A stretch of 64,000 nucleotides of DNA from Dastarcus helophoroides (GCA_028583605.1 CM053330.1:17509539-17573538); one strand, 5' to 3'; positions 10,607-23,600 are shown, counted from the stretch's first letter. Notes: a model not told the origin generated them from the sequence alone. Numbers and translations are program-made.

Positions 10607-13600
10607 ATGAAAAGGGTTCCCCTTGTTGTCCTTGTAGCAACTGTTGTTATTCAAGGAATAGTTGCACAGAATGCATTATTTATAAATGACGAAATACAAA
10701 AGCGAGGTAAAAATAATTAATTTATTTATCTACTACGACATAAAAAAAGAGAATTAATCTCAATGAAACTTCTTTTAAGGAAAACGAGCTCCCCGCCAAT
10801 CTAATGCAGACCAAATGGTGCAAAATATCCTTCAGTGGCTTCAAGGAGTTTATACCCAAAACAGCAGACGCAGTATGTCAATTTTTCTTACTTTTGGTTT
10901 AACATATGTTGATTTTATTTACCGCATTTTTCTTTGTCATTTATTTTATTTGTACGGAAAAGTTCAATCAAGGTCACATCAAATTGCTGTGCTTTCAAAT
11001 TTTTATTATGCATGCTATTTGGTTCCGTCTTCAATGAATTAAAGCTACCCTTTTGTATAATTTGGCAATAACAATTAAGTGTAATTACATCTAATGACTA
11101 GCAGATACTGACACGTTCTGCACGAAAAACAATTTGTGTGAATGAATTGTAACTTGCAGCATACATATGTACATATATGAGTACTTTAGAAGAAAAAGTT
11201 AATTGTTATGTGATGCATCAGATAGATTTCAACCTACTTTTATCACAATAGAAAACAACTGTATGTAAAACCAAAATAAAGTTTAATCAATATTTTGTTA
11301 CATTCTTTTGATTGTTATTTGCATTTTAATTATTTAAAAAATAGTTACTAGCCAAACCGTTGAAAAAAAAGCATTACATAGCTGAGGAGTTTACTCCAGA
11401 CAATAAAATAATATCGTTGTGCTAAAAACAATTTCTATGAACAATGTATGTATGTATGCATTTAAAAGATTTTTTCCTGGGGTCATTTTCCTTTTGAACT
11501 CCTTTTGAACTCAAGCTGCATTACGCGTTGTTCCGAAATGGTTTTATAATCTATATATGTTATGTCAGAATTATACAATGCAATTCGATATAATATACTC
11601 TGCCTCGGGCTTACATACATTCTTTTAATACAAAAAGATTGCCATACAAAAAATATTTAAGCTACAAATGGAATAAATAGCTTACGAACCAAAATTCAAC
11701 AAGAGAGTTTCCGTGAAGGAAAGAATTTTATCTTTAAAATGGAACACACGCTATAACATTCAATAGAGAATTTTAGATCAATAATTCAACAACAAAGAGT
11801 AATTTCTCTTTAATATTTAAGTTATAATGTTCAATTCTGGTTGAGTATTTCAATATTTTTTTTCAACTTAGAGGTTCAGAACATCAAACTGATACGAAAT
11901 TTATTATTACAGTTCGACAGGGAACCCTTCGAGAATATCTTCCTCCTAGTAATACACAAAAACCAAGGCCATTCGAACCCTTCAATCCCGATGTAGTTCA
12001 ACCTCCTTTTAAACCTGGAACGGAAGATACGGATCAGGGGTATCCACCTTCAGGGATCACTCCTCAGCCGCCTTTTCCGATATATACAAATCCAGCAACA
12101 GGTGCTGTAACTGGAGAAGGTTACCCTTCACCTACAACTGGGATCACGGGGCCCGGAGGTGTTCCTCCATTCGATGGATATCCCACGTCACAGACTCCAA
12201 GACCTCCTTTTAGTGAAGGACCTGGAACACCTTCTCCTACTGGTTATCCAACTGGACCAACAGGTATTAATGACATTTTTCATCTACTACAAATTTCAAC
12301 TTTTTGAGTTTTACTCAATATGATATTTCTTATAATAATCCATTCAACAAAGCTATAAAATTCTTAGATAAAATTTTTTAGCTAAATGTTGAATGATGAT
12401 ACTTGTTACGTGTACGTTAAGGAGGGTTATTTTTTGAAAAATTCATTTTTAATAGTATAATTACGTTGTCTTATGTACGGACATTTATAAAAAACACTAT
12501 TCAGTCTACTGTATTATAAAAGCTGAAAAAAATCTTTGGAGCGATACATGTGATTTCTAAAAGATAAATATAAACGTTATTTTTATTTCATAAGTTTATG
12601 TTTTGAACATTATACAGTTAAGTGCCATATAAAAAGCATTTTACAGTTTTTAATTATACTTCAGGTCCAACTGGTACTGGTTATCCCACGACAGGATACC
12701 CAACACGACCAGGATTTCCCTCGGAACGCCCCCCAGCCCCAACTGGCTATCCGACAGGATACCCTAGCGGACGACCCACAGGATACCCAACCAAGAGACC
12801 AGGATACCCAACGCAGCCTCCGACAACATATCCAACACAACCTTCCACTTACCCTACGCAGCCTACAGGATATCCAACGCAACCTCCTACAAGTTATCCA
12901 ACTCAACCACCCAGCACTTACCCTACTCAGAGGCCGACAGGGTACCCAACTCAACCACCAACAGGATATCCAACCCAACAACCAACCAGATATCCAACAC
13001 AACCACCCACCACCTATCCGACTCAACCTCCCGTAACAGAAGTAACTTATCCAGCTCAAACAAATCCCCCAATTACAAGTAGACCCGCTCCGGAAGTAAC
13101 TACACCACCAGCTGACAATCAAATAACAGATTCTGGTGCAAACGGAGGTCTAAGACCAACACCCCCAACAGACGAAGATCTTAAGCACCCTCCTCATATA
13201 CATGATATTAAAGTTCAATGCGCGAAAGATATGATGACCATAAATATAGAATTCAACAGGCAATTTGATGGTGTTATTTATTCGAAAGGATACTACAATA
13301 ATCCAGAATGCAGATATGTAAAAGAAAATTCAGGACAAACTAAGTATAGCTTCACAGTAAGCCTCAATTCATGCGGTACAGAATTCATTAACGCTTTCGA
13401 CACTCAGGGCCAATCATATCTCGAAAATATTCTGGTATTACAGAACGAACCAGGAATACAAGAAGTGTGGGATACAATTCGTTCAGTTAGATGCCTCTGG
13501 GAAGGTAACCTAAAAGAATCATTAAGTGTGGCCCTAAGTGTAGGAATGCTTAGTCAAGAAATAGTGACATTCAGTGGGGACACAGCAATGGCTAAATTGG

Positions 13601-14247
13601 ATATTCAACTTGGCAAAGGTCCATTTGCTCCACCAGCTAATGGTTTAGTAAAAATTGGAGAACCAATGACCTTAGTGGTTTCTGTTACGGGCGATCCAGG
13701 ATTTGATATACAAGTTAGAGATTGTCGCGCCAAGGACTCAACAGGAGAAAATGTAGTTCAGTTAACTGATGATAGTGGTTGTATTCTCAAACCGAAACTC
13801 TTTGGAGCGTTCCAAAAGACCCGCAACACCGGAAATACCGGTGCTTCTATCATAGCTTACGCTTTCTTCAATGCCTTTAAATTCCCGGATGTCATGGACT
13901 TGATGTTAGAATGCAACATTGAGTTATGTAAGACGGATTGCGAAATGTGTCCTCAAGAAAATCAACCAATAGAACCAGGACGAAGACGTAGAAGACGTGA
14001 TCTATATTATCACAACGAAACCATAGCTTCTGATGGTGTGCTAATGGGAAAACACTTAAGAGTTATTTTACCAGAAGACCTCAGTGACAGTAAGACTGTT
14101 GTTAATTTTAGCCAAATGGAGGGAGTCTGCATGTCAACGCAGAACTTTATATTCTCTTCAGTTCTCTTGATCTCGTTGCTCACAATCAGTTCACTGTTTA
14201 GTGCCTATTTATGGTTAAAAAACCAGAGTCGTAGACTTAAGCAATAA
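10607..14247 (+). CDS. Zona pellucida (ZP) domain protein, secreted/type I membrane, PT-rich
   Basis: Four coding exons join in frame to 708 residues: 10607-10706, 10780-10872, 11913-12263 and 12665-14247. All splice with GT-AG and all three introns are phase 1. Residues 1-20 (MKRVPLVVLVATVV...) are a signal peptide. Residues about 64-345 are rich in Pro/Thr/Tyr/Gly with many GYPT and YPTQPP repeats, a mucin-like extensible stretch. A ZP domain runs from about 360 to 610 with ten cysteines, including a clustered CNIELCKTDCEMC end. A basic RRRRRRD site at 621-627 is the expected furin cleavage site. A transmembrane helix lies at about 676-699, followed by a short basic tail. ZP proteins of this plan are cut and polymerise into apical extracellular matrix of epithelia (cuticlin/dusky type in insects); that role here is inference. 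The ATG sits one base after a 3' splice site. I do not assign a named orthologue. Confidence 0.9.
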
Positions 14248-14248
14248 A
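14243..14248 (+). terminator. Polyadenylation signal overlapping the ZP stop codon
   Basis: AATAAA at 14243-14248 contains the TAA stop. It would give almost no 3' UTR if used. No other perfect AATAAA is seen in the next 150 bp, though variants occur near 14370-14390. Confidence 0.35.
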
Positions 14249-14589
14249 ACTGCCTTGATTCATAACTCTCTCTGCCAATACTGTTCCATCTTCTTAAGTT
14301 ATTTTTCATTTTAAACAGATTGTCTTTTAAGTTTTATTCACTATACCTCTGTATTTATGTATATAGTAAATAAGATAATTTTTTAATACATGGTTTTTTT
14401 TAATATCTATTTTCCTCCAATAACGTGTTATCCTTGGAAGCTATGGATGCATAGCTTCACTTGCAAAATGAAAAAGTTTTTATTTTGTTATTTTTCTATA
14501 TTTCGTCTATTTTTATCACTCATTAAACATTTTTACTTCCCTACCACTTCGGGTTTCGAGACAACAAAAATCAAAATGCAGTTTTATTT

Positions 14590-15660
14590 TTAGAATTATT
14601 CAAATTTTTTAAAACTTTTTAATCTCAACATTAAAACTTCTTTCTCGAAATATTGGTTTTAAAATTATCTTAAAAATTCGACATCTTTATCAAACTTTTC
14701 CATATTTATATTTCCAGAAATTTTGAGTTAAAATTATTATTTATGACATCTTTCTAAATTATGACTGATATCTTAATATTTCAAATTTGTTCTAGAAATT
14801 TTAAGGTTCAGAGTCAAAATTTCGTGAAAAAATGTAGAACATTCTTATATTCTGATTTAAAGACGAAATTTAAAAATCAAGAAAGAAATTTCGGGAGACA
14901 ATTGGAAAAGTAACTTATTTTAGAAAATTTGCAATTTAAACTTCCAATTTGTATTTTGATTTTTGTTTAATTTTGACTTTCCTCAAGAATTCAACATTAA
15001 TATGAAATTGTCAGATTTAAATTTCTTGTTTTGTTTAAAAGCAAAAATTTTATTTTTTCTCACAAAATGTTGACTTTAATTTAAAAATTTAAATTTTTCT
15101 TCGAACTTCTGTGTTAACACATTTTTATTAAATTTCCGGCCGTTCCTAAAATATCACATTTTTCACCAACTTCTTAGATAAAGAAAATATTTCCATATTT
15201 CGACTATAAAATAAAAATTTCAGTTTTTTTCTGAATTTTTTTTATTAATTGTTGTGTTTGAATTTTCTTCCAAAATATGTAAATTAAACGTTTTTATTCT
15301 TTAAGGAATTTTGACTTTTTTTTAATTTCAAAATTCTGAGTTTAAACTTAAAATTTTCATTTTGTTATTTCAAGTTTTAATTAAAAGTCTCAGAAGAAGG
15401 TCCAAATTTTAGAAGGAAATAATCAGAATTTGATTTTAATTTCACAATTTTCACTATCTAAAAATATTAATATGTCAATCAGTAGTGGAATATTCAATAT
15501 CTTTAAGTTTATTTTAATTATAATTTCAAAAAAGAAAAACCTGGTAATTAAAAACATTTAAATTTTTAGATTACAGTTAAAAATTTTAGAAAAAGTAGAA
15601 TTTGCAAATTTGAACTTGGATTTTTGAAGAAAAAGGTCATACTTTTTAAAATAGACCTCA
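14590..15660. repeat. Degenerate AT-rich repeat, pyrimidine-rich on plus
   Basis: Same family as 2820-8320 but in the opposite strand sense (TTTTCTCGAAATATTG-like). Its first 300 bp (about 14585-14885) align well, inverted, with 31679-31955. Confidence 0.75.
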
Positions 15661-15744
15661 ATCTCTGAACTGGAGATACTACACACCAAAATATGGTGAT
15701 TGAGTTTAACATGTCTTATACAAATGTTGCAGGTTTGCGAGGTA

Positions 15745-15906
15745 CAGGGTGTTTAAAGTTGGAATTTTAATTTGAATCTTCTTAATAATTTTGTGATTTT
15801 AATCAGTATCGTCTGGAAAATTGGCAACTTTATGTTTTTTGGCATGAGAATTACGAATTTAATGCTGAATTTTGCACTATTTATACAGGGCGACAGTTAC
15901 ACCCTG
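15745..15906. mobile_element. Small MITE-like element with CAGGGTGT ends
   Basis: Starts CAGGGTGT and ends ACACCCTG, preceded by TA and followed by TT. The length of 162 bp and the ends resemble mariner-type MITEs. A further CAGGGCGAC lies internally near 15886. The TSD is imperfect. Confidence 0.4.
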
Positions 15907-16120
15907 TTACTTAAGTAAATCACAATATATCTTTTTTGCCTAATGAGTTATGGGTAAAATGACTAGAAAATCTAAAAGGCGGTTCAATTTTAAATAAAAA
16001 AGTACTGTTGCTACTATGCAAGGTAACAACAGTAAAGGCAACAAATAACAATCAGTAACAGTAATAAAAGAAAACTTTTAAGTAAATGCTCAAAATGACC
16101 GCCTTTCACTTCAATATGTT

Positions 16121-16443
16121 TTTTTTTAAGTTTAATCCACTCGCAAAGGGTAACCCCATTATGCTCTCAAAGCACTGCGAGTAGGATGCGGAAATAAAGA
16201 TAGATGGCGATGAACCCCCTTCTTAAACAAGGATAGGTTGTAATTTTTGGGGAAAATTCTTTTCGGTAACAAGTTCCATAACTTGGAAGTTCTGTAGAAA
16301 CAATAGTCTCCGTAGACAGAAGTCCTCACTGTGTCAAGCTGGACTGTACAGGAATTTGCTGTTCCTGCGAGCATCTTCCTTGATAGAACTTGTAGAAAAG
16401 AGACAAGTCACCAACCCTACGCCTGTGCTCTAGTGTAGTGCTC
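16121..16443 (-). mobile_element. Jockey-like element, 3' end copy
   Basis: The minus strand encodes the C-terminal RT tail: RTSVYGDYCFYRTSKLWNLL, then PKNYNLSLFKKGVHRHL and PTRSALRA stop, followed by GGGGTTACCCTTTGCGAGTG and an A-rich tail (T run at 16121-16128 on plus). Against the 48.7-49.07 kb copy it lacks about 70 bp between GCAGGAAC and AGCAAATTCC. A 5'-truncated retrotransposition product. Confidence 0.85.
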
Positions 16444-16479
16444 TATCTGGGCTGAAAATTTGCTCTAACAACAAAATTA

Positions 16480-17845
16480 TTAGCAAAAAAGTAGATGTCG
16501 AGATTCAAGTCCACCTTTTATGAAAACGATTGCAAGTTTAAATTCGAAATTTTGAGAAATAAAAATTTCGAAAAAAATACTTCCGAAATTTCACTATTAA
16601 GATCTAACTACACCCATTATTTGCGTTCATATGTTTTAAACTTAAAATAAGCTCAAAAATTTAAGAAGCCGAGGATAAGATAAAATTAATAAAAAGGCAA
16701 AGATTGAAATTTGAGGACAGTAAAAAATTCGAAAAATAAAAGCCACAAATTTCATTTTTTCTTAGTTTTCCACTTCTAAATTCGAAATTTTAATAACATT
16801 TTCTGAAATAAATTAGGTTTTTGATAGAAATTTATAAATTGGAACGTAATTTTCTGTACAGTTCGAGTTCTAGAACTTTCGATCTATTTTCTTAAAATTA
16901 CCAAATTAAATTCAAAAAAATTGTCTATTGCACGAAATGTTGTTGACTTTTTTACTTTAGTTTTGAATCGAACATTTTACATGTACAGCCAATTGTAAAC
17001 AGTACGATAATTTTAGTAATTTAGAATGATTTCCGATTCTCATAAAATAGACACTTTTTTATTAAACGGTAATAAGGAATTTGTACAAAATTCGTGATCT
17101 ATCTAAATGCTACTTGATTGTAAAAAATTAAATGACTCTGAAGAATGTCTAACGCCGCTCCTAACAATCTCCAATTTTTACATCTAATATTGTATTTTGC
17201 TGTCACACCCAGTATCACACAATGTTACTTAAATAATAAATAATATTAATTTTGTGAATTTTGATATAGCGGCCTCTTTCACATCAATTAACAAAATTTT
17301 ACTAATTTCCAAATGTTAACAGTGAAAATTTTAGGAATAACCCGAAATTTATAGAAAAATTAAACAAAAAGTGTACAACAAAAACAAGTCAAAATTACTC
17401 TACGATTACAATGCATGTATTTTCAATATACCTTAATTAAGCAAAATTTCGAGAAAATCCTTATTTTCTATTTAGTTTTACGCATTACGTCACCTAGCGG
17501 TCATTTTAGAACTTCAAAAATATTTTTCAGCGACTTTTCAGGGCCATTTTTCTTATTGAATTTTTTTCTTACAGCTGTGGGATGATTCGTTGCTGAGATA
17601 GAGCCGGCGTCCTCTCTTAGTTGGCCACCCAGGTACCTATTTATAAAAAATCCCGAGACAGGTCAATTTTAGATTATAAGATAACATCCTGCATCGCATA
17701 AATTTCATCCCTAGATGCAACCCCTTTCAAGTTTCCGTTTCAACCCCTAAATTTTTTAAGGGAACAAATTGAATGCTCCATATTTTATTTCCAATGCAGG
17801 TTACATTTTTCAGTTAATTTATTTAAAAGCATGATAGGAAACTAA
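16480..17845. other. AT-rich intergenic sequence, no gene recognised
   Basis: 16500-16950 resembles the GAAATTTT repeat. 17170-17250 contains a TCACACAATGTTAC-TAAATAATA stretch that recurs inverted at about 34400-34435, so part of this is an unclassified dispersed repeat. No coding signal. Confidence 0.5.
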
Positions 17846-17847
17846 AT

Positions 17848-18260
17848 ATTCGATAAAAATAATAAACGCTCGATAAAAGTAATGAATGCTAGATATAAAA
17901 TTCAAGTGCTTATTAAAGTAATGCATGTTCGATAAAAATAATAGACGTTCGATAAATGTAATGAATGCTCGATATAAAATTTGGGTATTTGTTAAAATAA
18001 CAATGCTTCGATAAAAAATATAGAGACTCGATAAATAAAATAATTGCCTTGTATGAAATTCATATGGTTTCAAAAATTAATAAATAAAAATAATATAGGC
18101 CCGATGAACAAATTCAAATGTTTCTTAAATTAATAAATATTCATTAAAAAATTATAGAAGCTTGATTAATTTATAGAAATGCCTAGTGACAAATTCTAAT
18201 GCTTCGCAAATTATTTAGTATTCCGTAAAAATATTAACTGCTAGACAAAATGATGTTATA
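17848..18260. repeat. Tandem array, about 80 bp units of TTCGATAAA
   Basis: Units start near 17848, 17928, 18007, 18081, 18139 and 18220. Most are 74-81 bp; the fourth is shortened to 58 bp. Each contains two or three sub-repeats like CGATAAAAATAATA and CGATATAAAATT. Copies diverge progressively towards the right. The minus-strand open frame 17819-18073 is a by-product. Confidence 0.8.
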
Positions 18261-18281
18261 TAATGAATGTTCTGACAGCAC

Positions 18282-20071
18282 CCTAGTTGCGCCCGGAGAT
18301 AAGGAAATGTCCGAGTTGCGTCCCATTACCTGACCGTCCATGTCCTAGTTGCGTCCCGTCTACCCGCTTTAATCGGACGCACCCTAGTTGCGTGCGGAGA
18401 TAAGGAAATGTCCGAGTTGCATCCCATTTAATCTGTCTAAAAATTTTCCGAAACATTTTCCTTCACACTTTGCCCAGGCTTAGGACTGGCAGTTAACTGG
18501 CGTGTTTAAAAATGTAGTCATAAAAATGACTGTTTGTTGTGGAGTAGGTGTAAGCCTTTAGCGAATTTGGAAAAAATTAAATTTTAACCGGCAAAAATTT
18601 ATATGATACTTGCTTAACAAATTCAAACCTTGAAATAAGTTTCAAGTCTAATTCTCTTATCTTTTCCGAAATAAATCGCTGTTTCTCTAACGCTTTACTA
18701 TTTTTCCCCCGATGCTTCGCAGTTTGATTTCTACCATGATTTGGATTTCTTTCAAAGCTTTTAAAAAACAATAGATATTTGGACTCGCGGCGTTAAACAT
18801 TGAATTAAATTTTGCGTGAAATGACTCGCAAGAGTTCGTTGTGCGCATTGTTGACTCACAATATTTTGCCCATATACACGGCGGAAAAAGAGCATCTGCA
18901 ATATAATTTTCTAATTATATTAATTGTTGAATTCTATCATCGTTCGGTTGAACTGACATCAAATCTTCAAAAAAATATTCACCAATCTGTTACGGTGCCA
19001 ACCCTGCCCTAAATGAAATTTACAACCCTGCACTTCAGAATGCAGCAGTATCTTGTCAATAGCTAAATGAATCGCTTTTTCAAAATCGACAAAAAATTTT
19101 TCAGGTGAAAATAAAATATTAATTTTGTTGCATTCTGATATTAAATGCCGAAAAGCCAGTTCATAGGTTGCCTGTGACTTATTGGGTAGTAAAAAAAATA
19201 CAAGAGGGATGTACATTTGGTTTTGAAAACCATGAACTGTGAAAAGTTGCGTAAAATGTTTTGGGCTGCTATAAAAAGTTCCATCCGCGAAAATAGTTTT
19301 CGAATTGCATAAAAATTTCAAATTTGTTTTTGTAGAAAATGCAACTATTTTATTAATATGGTCGTTCACTAACAAAAAATCTTCCGTGTTGTTTTGTTTG
19401 CTAAAATTTCTTAAAAATCGCTTACCGTTTTTGGAAGTTTTGGCAATTTAGCGCGACTAATGCTTTTACCAATCAAATGAACGTCATTAATGTTGAGGGT
19501 GTTTATGTTCGAATCGCAAACTTCTTTACAAATTAATTTTTGCGGACGTATGTTTATTTCGTCTACAGCTTTTCTTTTCGGGGAGTTACTTACTAGTTGC
19601 CGATTTAAAATATTTTGATTTAATGGTAGGTGGTCATTGTGACAAAGATTTTTTTCAAAAATATTATTATGTGAGTCTCTTTTGAAAAAACGCGTGACAT
19701 TTTTTTCCGTACATGTAAACCTTTCAACCCTATTAGCTAATGCTTTATGAAATCGGAATTTAAACCTATCTATTACTGCCAAATTACTTCAACCTCCGTT
19801 GTCATCGTCAAAATCGCAGTGAAAATAACAGAATAACAACACAATTCAAAGCGGTAACAATAGTAAGAAAAACCAAAACCCATGGTTCGACTATTTATAT
19901 GCAGTTTTCCTCCCCTCAGTTTATACCGTTAACAACACCAATCAAGTTTTCCCTAGAATCTATAATAAGCTATTAGGACTTTTTGCTGATGAAATATTAA
20001 TGAGCGTTTGATAGGCCTGGACGCAACTCGGACACTAATGGCAGCAATTAAGAGGACGGGACGCAACTAGG
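18282..20071 (-). mobile_element. Mutator-like (MULE/Phantom-type) DNA transposon, degraded
   Basis: Both ends carry repeats of CCTAGTTGCGTCC and CCGAGTTGCGTCC. On the left they start near 18282, 18310, 18342, 18382 and 18412; on the right they occur inverted, ending at 20071 and near 20040. A roughly 45 bp block containing one of each motif is duplicated on the left, about 100 bp apart. The interior encodes, on minus, FLYWCH and MULE transposase remnants. No clear 9 bp target duplication was found, so outer limits may shift by tens of bases. Confidence 0.75.
18959..19782 (-). pseudogene. MULE transposase remnant with FLYWCH N-terminus
   Basis: Two adjacent minus frames. The first (19782-19411) begins with a FLYWCH-like zinc finger half: KFRFHKALANRVERFTCTE, then FFKRDSHNN and a CHNDH metal-ligand pair. 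The usual first part of the finger is missing. The second (19375-18959) carries the MULE domain: FADGTFYSSPKHFTQLFTVHG (catalytic D), PLVFFLLPNKSQATYE, FVDFEKAIHLAI (second D) and GCKFHLGQGWHR. The third catalytic residue lies beyond the stop. The frames are separated by about 35 bp with a stop or shift, and the C-terminus is lost, so it is inactive. MULE transposases cut and paste elements with long TIRs. Confidence 0.8.
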
Positions 20072-20103
20072 ATATACTGTTATTAACCACAGTGTGTTCA
20101 GCG

Positions 20104-20648
20104 AAAAATGTTGCAGTACTCGACACTGAAGAGTGGCATATTGACTCTGACGTCACCGTGCATGTAACAAATGGCAAATATGAGGTTACTAAAGAAAAAC
20201 CTTGTCATGGAAGATAGGTCATTGTATCAAACAACAATAAATTGGAAATAAAATCAACGGGCGAAGTTGAACTAAATAACGTCATAATCAAGGATGTTAT
20301 GAATGTACCGAATATTTCAGCAAACTTATTATCAGTAAGTAACATGGCAAAACGAGGAGAGTATTATTTTTGATGAAGATAAATGTCAGATTTACGATAA
20401 AGCTGATAATTTAATAGCTACAGGAATACAGTGCAATGGCATGTACAAATTGGAGAAAAACATTTAGTCAATGTTGCATCCATCGATGAACAAAATATTT
20501 GGCATCGCCGTTTAGGCCATGCAAGTGACAATATTCTAAAGGCCACTGTTGATGAAACTTATGGAATCCAATTGGACGACACTGACAAATGCATATGTCC
20601 GACTTGCGTAAAAGGAAACATTCACGTAATCCTTTCAAAGCTCACAAC
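20104..20648 (+). pseudogene. Copia retrotransposon pol, 5' part (protease, pre-integrase)
   Basis: Plus-strand frames, broken by stops and shifts, read like Ty1/copia: EEWHIDSDVTVHVTN (degenerate aspartic protease start; the usual D-S-G is D-S-D), NVPNISANLLSVSNMA, MYKLEK, then the pre-integrase zinc motif NIWHRRLGHAS (H..H) with CICPTCVKG (C..C). It runs into the insertion point of the hAT element at 20649 and resumes at 24178. Its left end at about 20104 adjoins the MULE; gag and the 5' LTR are not seen. Confidence 0.85.
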
Positions 20649-23600
20649 CAGGGCTTCGAACCGGAACTGAACCGGAAACCGAAAAAAACCGTTATTTCTG
20701 TCGGAAGAAAAACCGGAACTGAACCGAAAAGAAAATATCGGTTTATTTCGGTTCAGTGCAGATTTAAAAGTCCACAGTTGACAAAACCTCCCCACTTCAA
20801 TTTCAACTTTACATTGAAAGTCTTGAACTACAACCCAATATTTTCTCTCGATTATTATTATTATTGTATTGTTCACGAGTCTTTTTGAAACTTAGACTTT
20901 CTTTCTTAAAATTTTACATTTAAACTTATTTTTATTTTGTGCATTAAAGGTCAGCTTTAAATTTAAAATTTGGATTTTTTCTAAAAATATTGAGGTTTAT
21001 TTTTAAATATTTCGACATTTACTAGTAGCATTTGAATCAAAATTTTGTAGAATTTTTGTAAAATAAACTTCGAATATTTTCTCCAATTTCACCTTTTTTC
21101 TGAAAATTCTGGGTTTACAATTTCAATTATTTCCTATTGTTTCAATCGTTTTATACAAACGATGCCTGATCCGTAGCTCGCGAGCCACATATGGCTTGCA
21201 GTAATTTTTGATGTGACCTGAGAAGAAAAGAGGCATCCCATTTTATTTAGCAAATTCATGTTTTCAAACTAAAATCAAAATTTCTAAAAATAGTCAAAAT
21301 TTTAAATTTAAAATCGGAAAAAATAAAAAGAATTATCTTTAACGTGAAAAATTTAAGACAAAGGCTAAAAAATTTTAAAAATTATTCAAAATAAATTTAT
21401 TTAAACAAATCCAATTTTTAGAGTTTAAATTAATTATGAAATTTTGAAAAAAATAAGTTCAAACCGAAAAATTGGAAATGTATAAGAGGAATTTTAAAAA
21501 GTATAATTTTTAATTTTAAATGAAAAATGTTATGCAAAACTTTGAAAAGATAAAAAACTCTTAAAACAAAAAAATTCTCGAATTTTCAATTGTAATATTA
21601 AAACACAGAATTTTGAGAAAACATCCAAATTTTGAAAAAAACCAAAAGCCATTTACAAGAATTCAGTTTTAACACGAAATTTTGAAAAAAACGTCCAAAT
21701 TTTAAATTTGAAATTTCAAAAAAAAAGTTCAAATCTTGAGATGAGGGTCAACATTTTGAGATCAAAAAACAAAATTTCCATAAGAAAGTCTAGATTTCGA
21801 GTTTTGTAGCAAAATTTTAGAGAAAAATATTAAGGTTCAAGTTTAAACTCCGAATTTTTAAAAGAAACTCTCCTAAGAAAATCTTAAAATGTCTGCCTTA
21901 TTCTCGAATTTTGAGAATAAAGTAAAAAATTCGATGAAATAGCTAAAATGTGAAATTAAAATTTTTGTGAAAGGTTTTTCTTTAATAAATCGCACTTTTT
22001 TGGAAATGTTGACTATTTTTCTCGAAATTTCGACTTTAATCTTAAAACGTCAAACCTAACCACTACATTTTGGGAAAAAAGTTTAAATGTTTAGAGAAGC
22101 TTAAAATTGACAAAAACAAATTTCAACTTGACGTGAAATTATGAGAAAAATTCGAACATTTTAAGAGAAACTAGAAATTTATAATTTTGTTTCAATATAA
22201 ATTTTCGAGTTTGTAAATGTCAAGTTTAATCATGAAATTTCGATAAATTTTCGAAAATTTCGAGAATAAAATCAAAATTTTGAATTTTTTTAATAAATAA
22301 TGGTTTCATTTTATTACAAACTTTCTAAGAAACCTGAATTTTTTTAATGTTGATTTTTTTATAATTTGGAAGTTTACCCACGCTTAAGCAGCTTAAAGGT
22401 TTCTTAAAATCGTTGGTTTTTATTCAAACTCGAGTTCTCTGTCAAAATGTTTAATTTGAAATTTAAATTTTTACTTTTCTTTTCCTAAAGTTCCAACTTT
22501 AGAATCAAAATATCGACTTTATTTCGACTTTCATTTCAAACTGTCGAGTTTTCATGAAATTGTGAGTTGTAAGGTAAAAACTTTAAAAAAAAAGAAAGAA
22601 AACAAAATTTCACCTTCATCAGAAACTTTTAACTGTCATCGGTAAATTTCGACCTCCATTACTTACAAGATTTAACTTTAAAACTTTTGGTGAAAAAAAC
22701 TTAAAAGTTTATGAAACATTTTTATCAATTTTCGAATTTAAAAATGTTAGCTCGAAATTTTGATAAAATTTGGAATCCTCAACATTTGCTTAAAGATTCA
22801 AAGTTTCTAGAAAAATAGAAATCTCATTAGTTATTAAATTTTAATCTTTGACAAACATTTTTCAGTTTCCATCAAAATTTGACCATTTCAAAAAACAATG
22901 ATAGCTTTCCCTTTAAATTTAGGCTATTTTTATTTTTAAAAAGTTAAAATCTCAAATTTGAACTTGGATTCTTCGGAACATAATAAAATTTCGAAAATAA
23001 CTTTGAAATGATTGCTCCAAATTTTCTAAAAACGTGAAAACGTCTAAAAAGAATTAGAAATTTTGATAACGGATAGTAAAGAAATTTAACTCTGTTTTCG
23101 AAATTTTTGCATTTTTCTTAAAATTTTGTATTCAAATTGCAATTTTTTTTCTAAAATTTCAACTTAAACATGAAATGTAGTCTTTTTTTTAATTATGACT
23201 TTTTTTGATATTTACGTAGTAATCTCTATGTTTAAAAGACTCATAATTACCAGAAATAGTTGAAATCTTGAGTAATTTTTATTTATAAAAGATTTGTTTT
23301 TTCGAACTTTGATCATTGATTGAATCAAAATTTTAGTTCCTAGAGCGGTACAATTGTTTTCCCTAAAGAATGATTTGCTCGAAATATTGAATTGAAACAC
23401 GGCATTAAAAAAATTGTGAAGTTTTAACCCACACTCTTAAGAAAGTATACAAAACTTGAAAAAAAATTAAATTTATGTAAAACAAAAATTCTAAAGGTTT
23501 CATTTTAATCATAATAATTTAACTTTCAACTCAATTTGTCGAGTATCTTCTCGAAACTTAAAATCCTTAGTATAAGTCGGAATTTTGCAACTTAATACTT

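Noticed and set aside
12661..13122. 153 codon minus-strand open frame across the ZP gene
   Set aside because: It is the antisense of the GYPT-repeat region; the Trp/Ser/Cys-rich composition is a by-product of Pro/Thr/Tyr codons on plus.
17848..18260. Possible CRISPR array
   Set aside because: Spacers are not unique, units are contiguous degenerate tandem repeats, and the context is eukaryotic.
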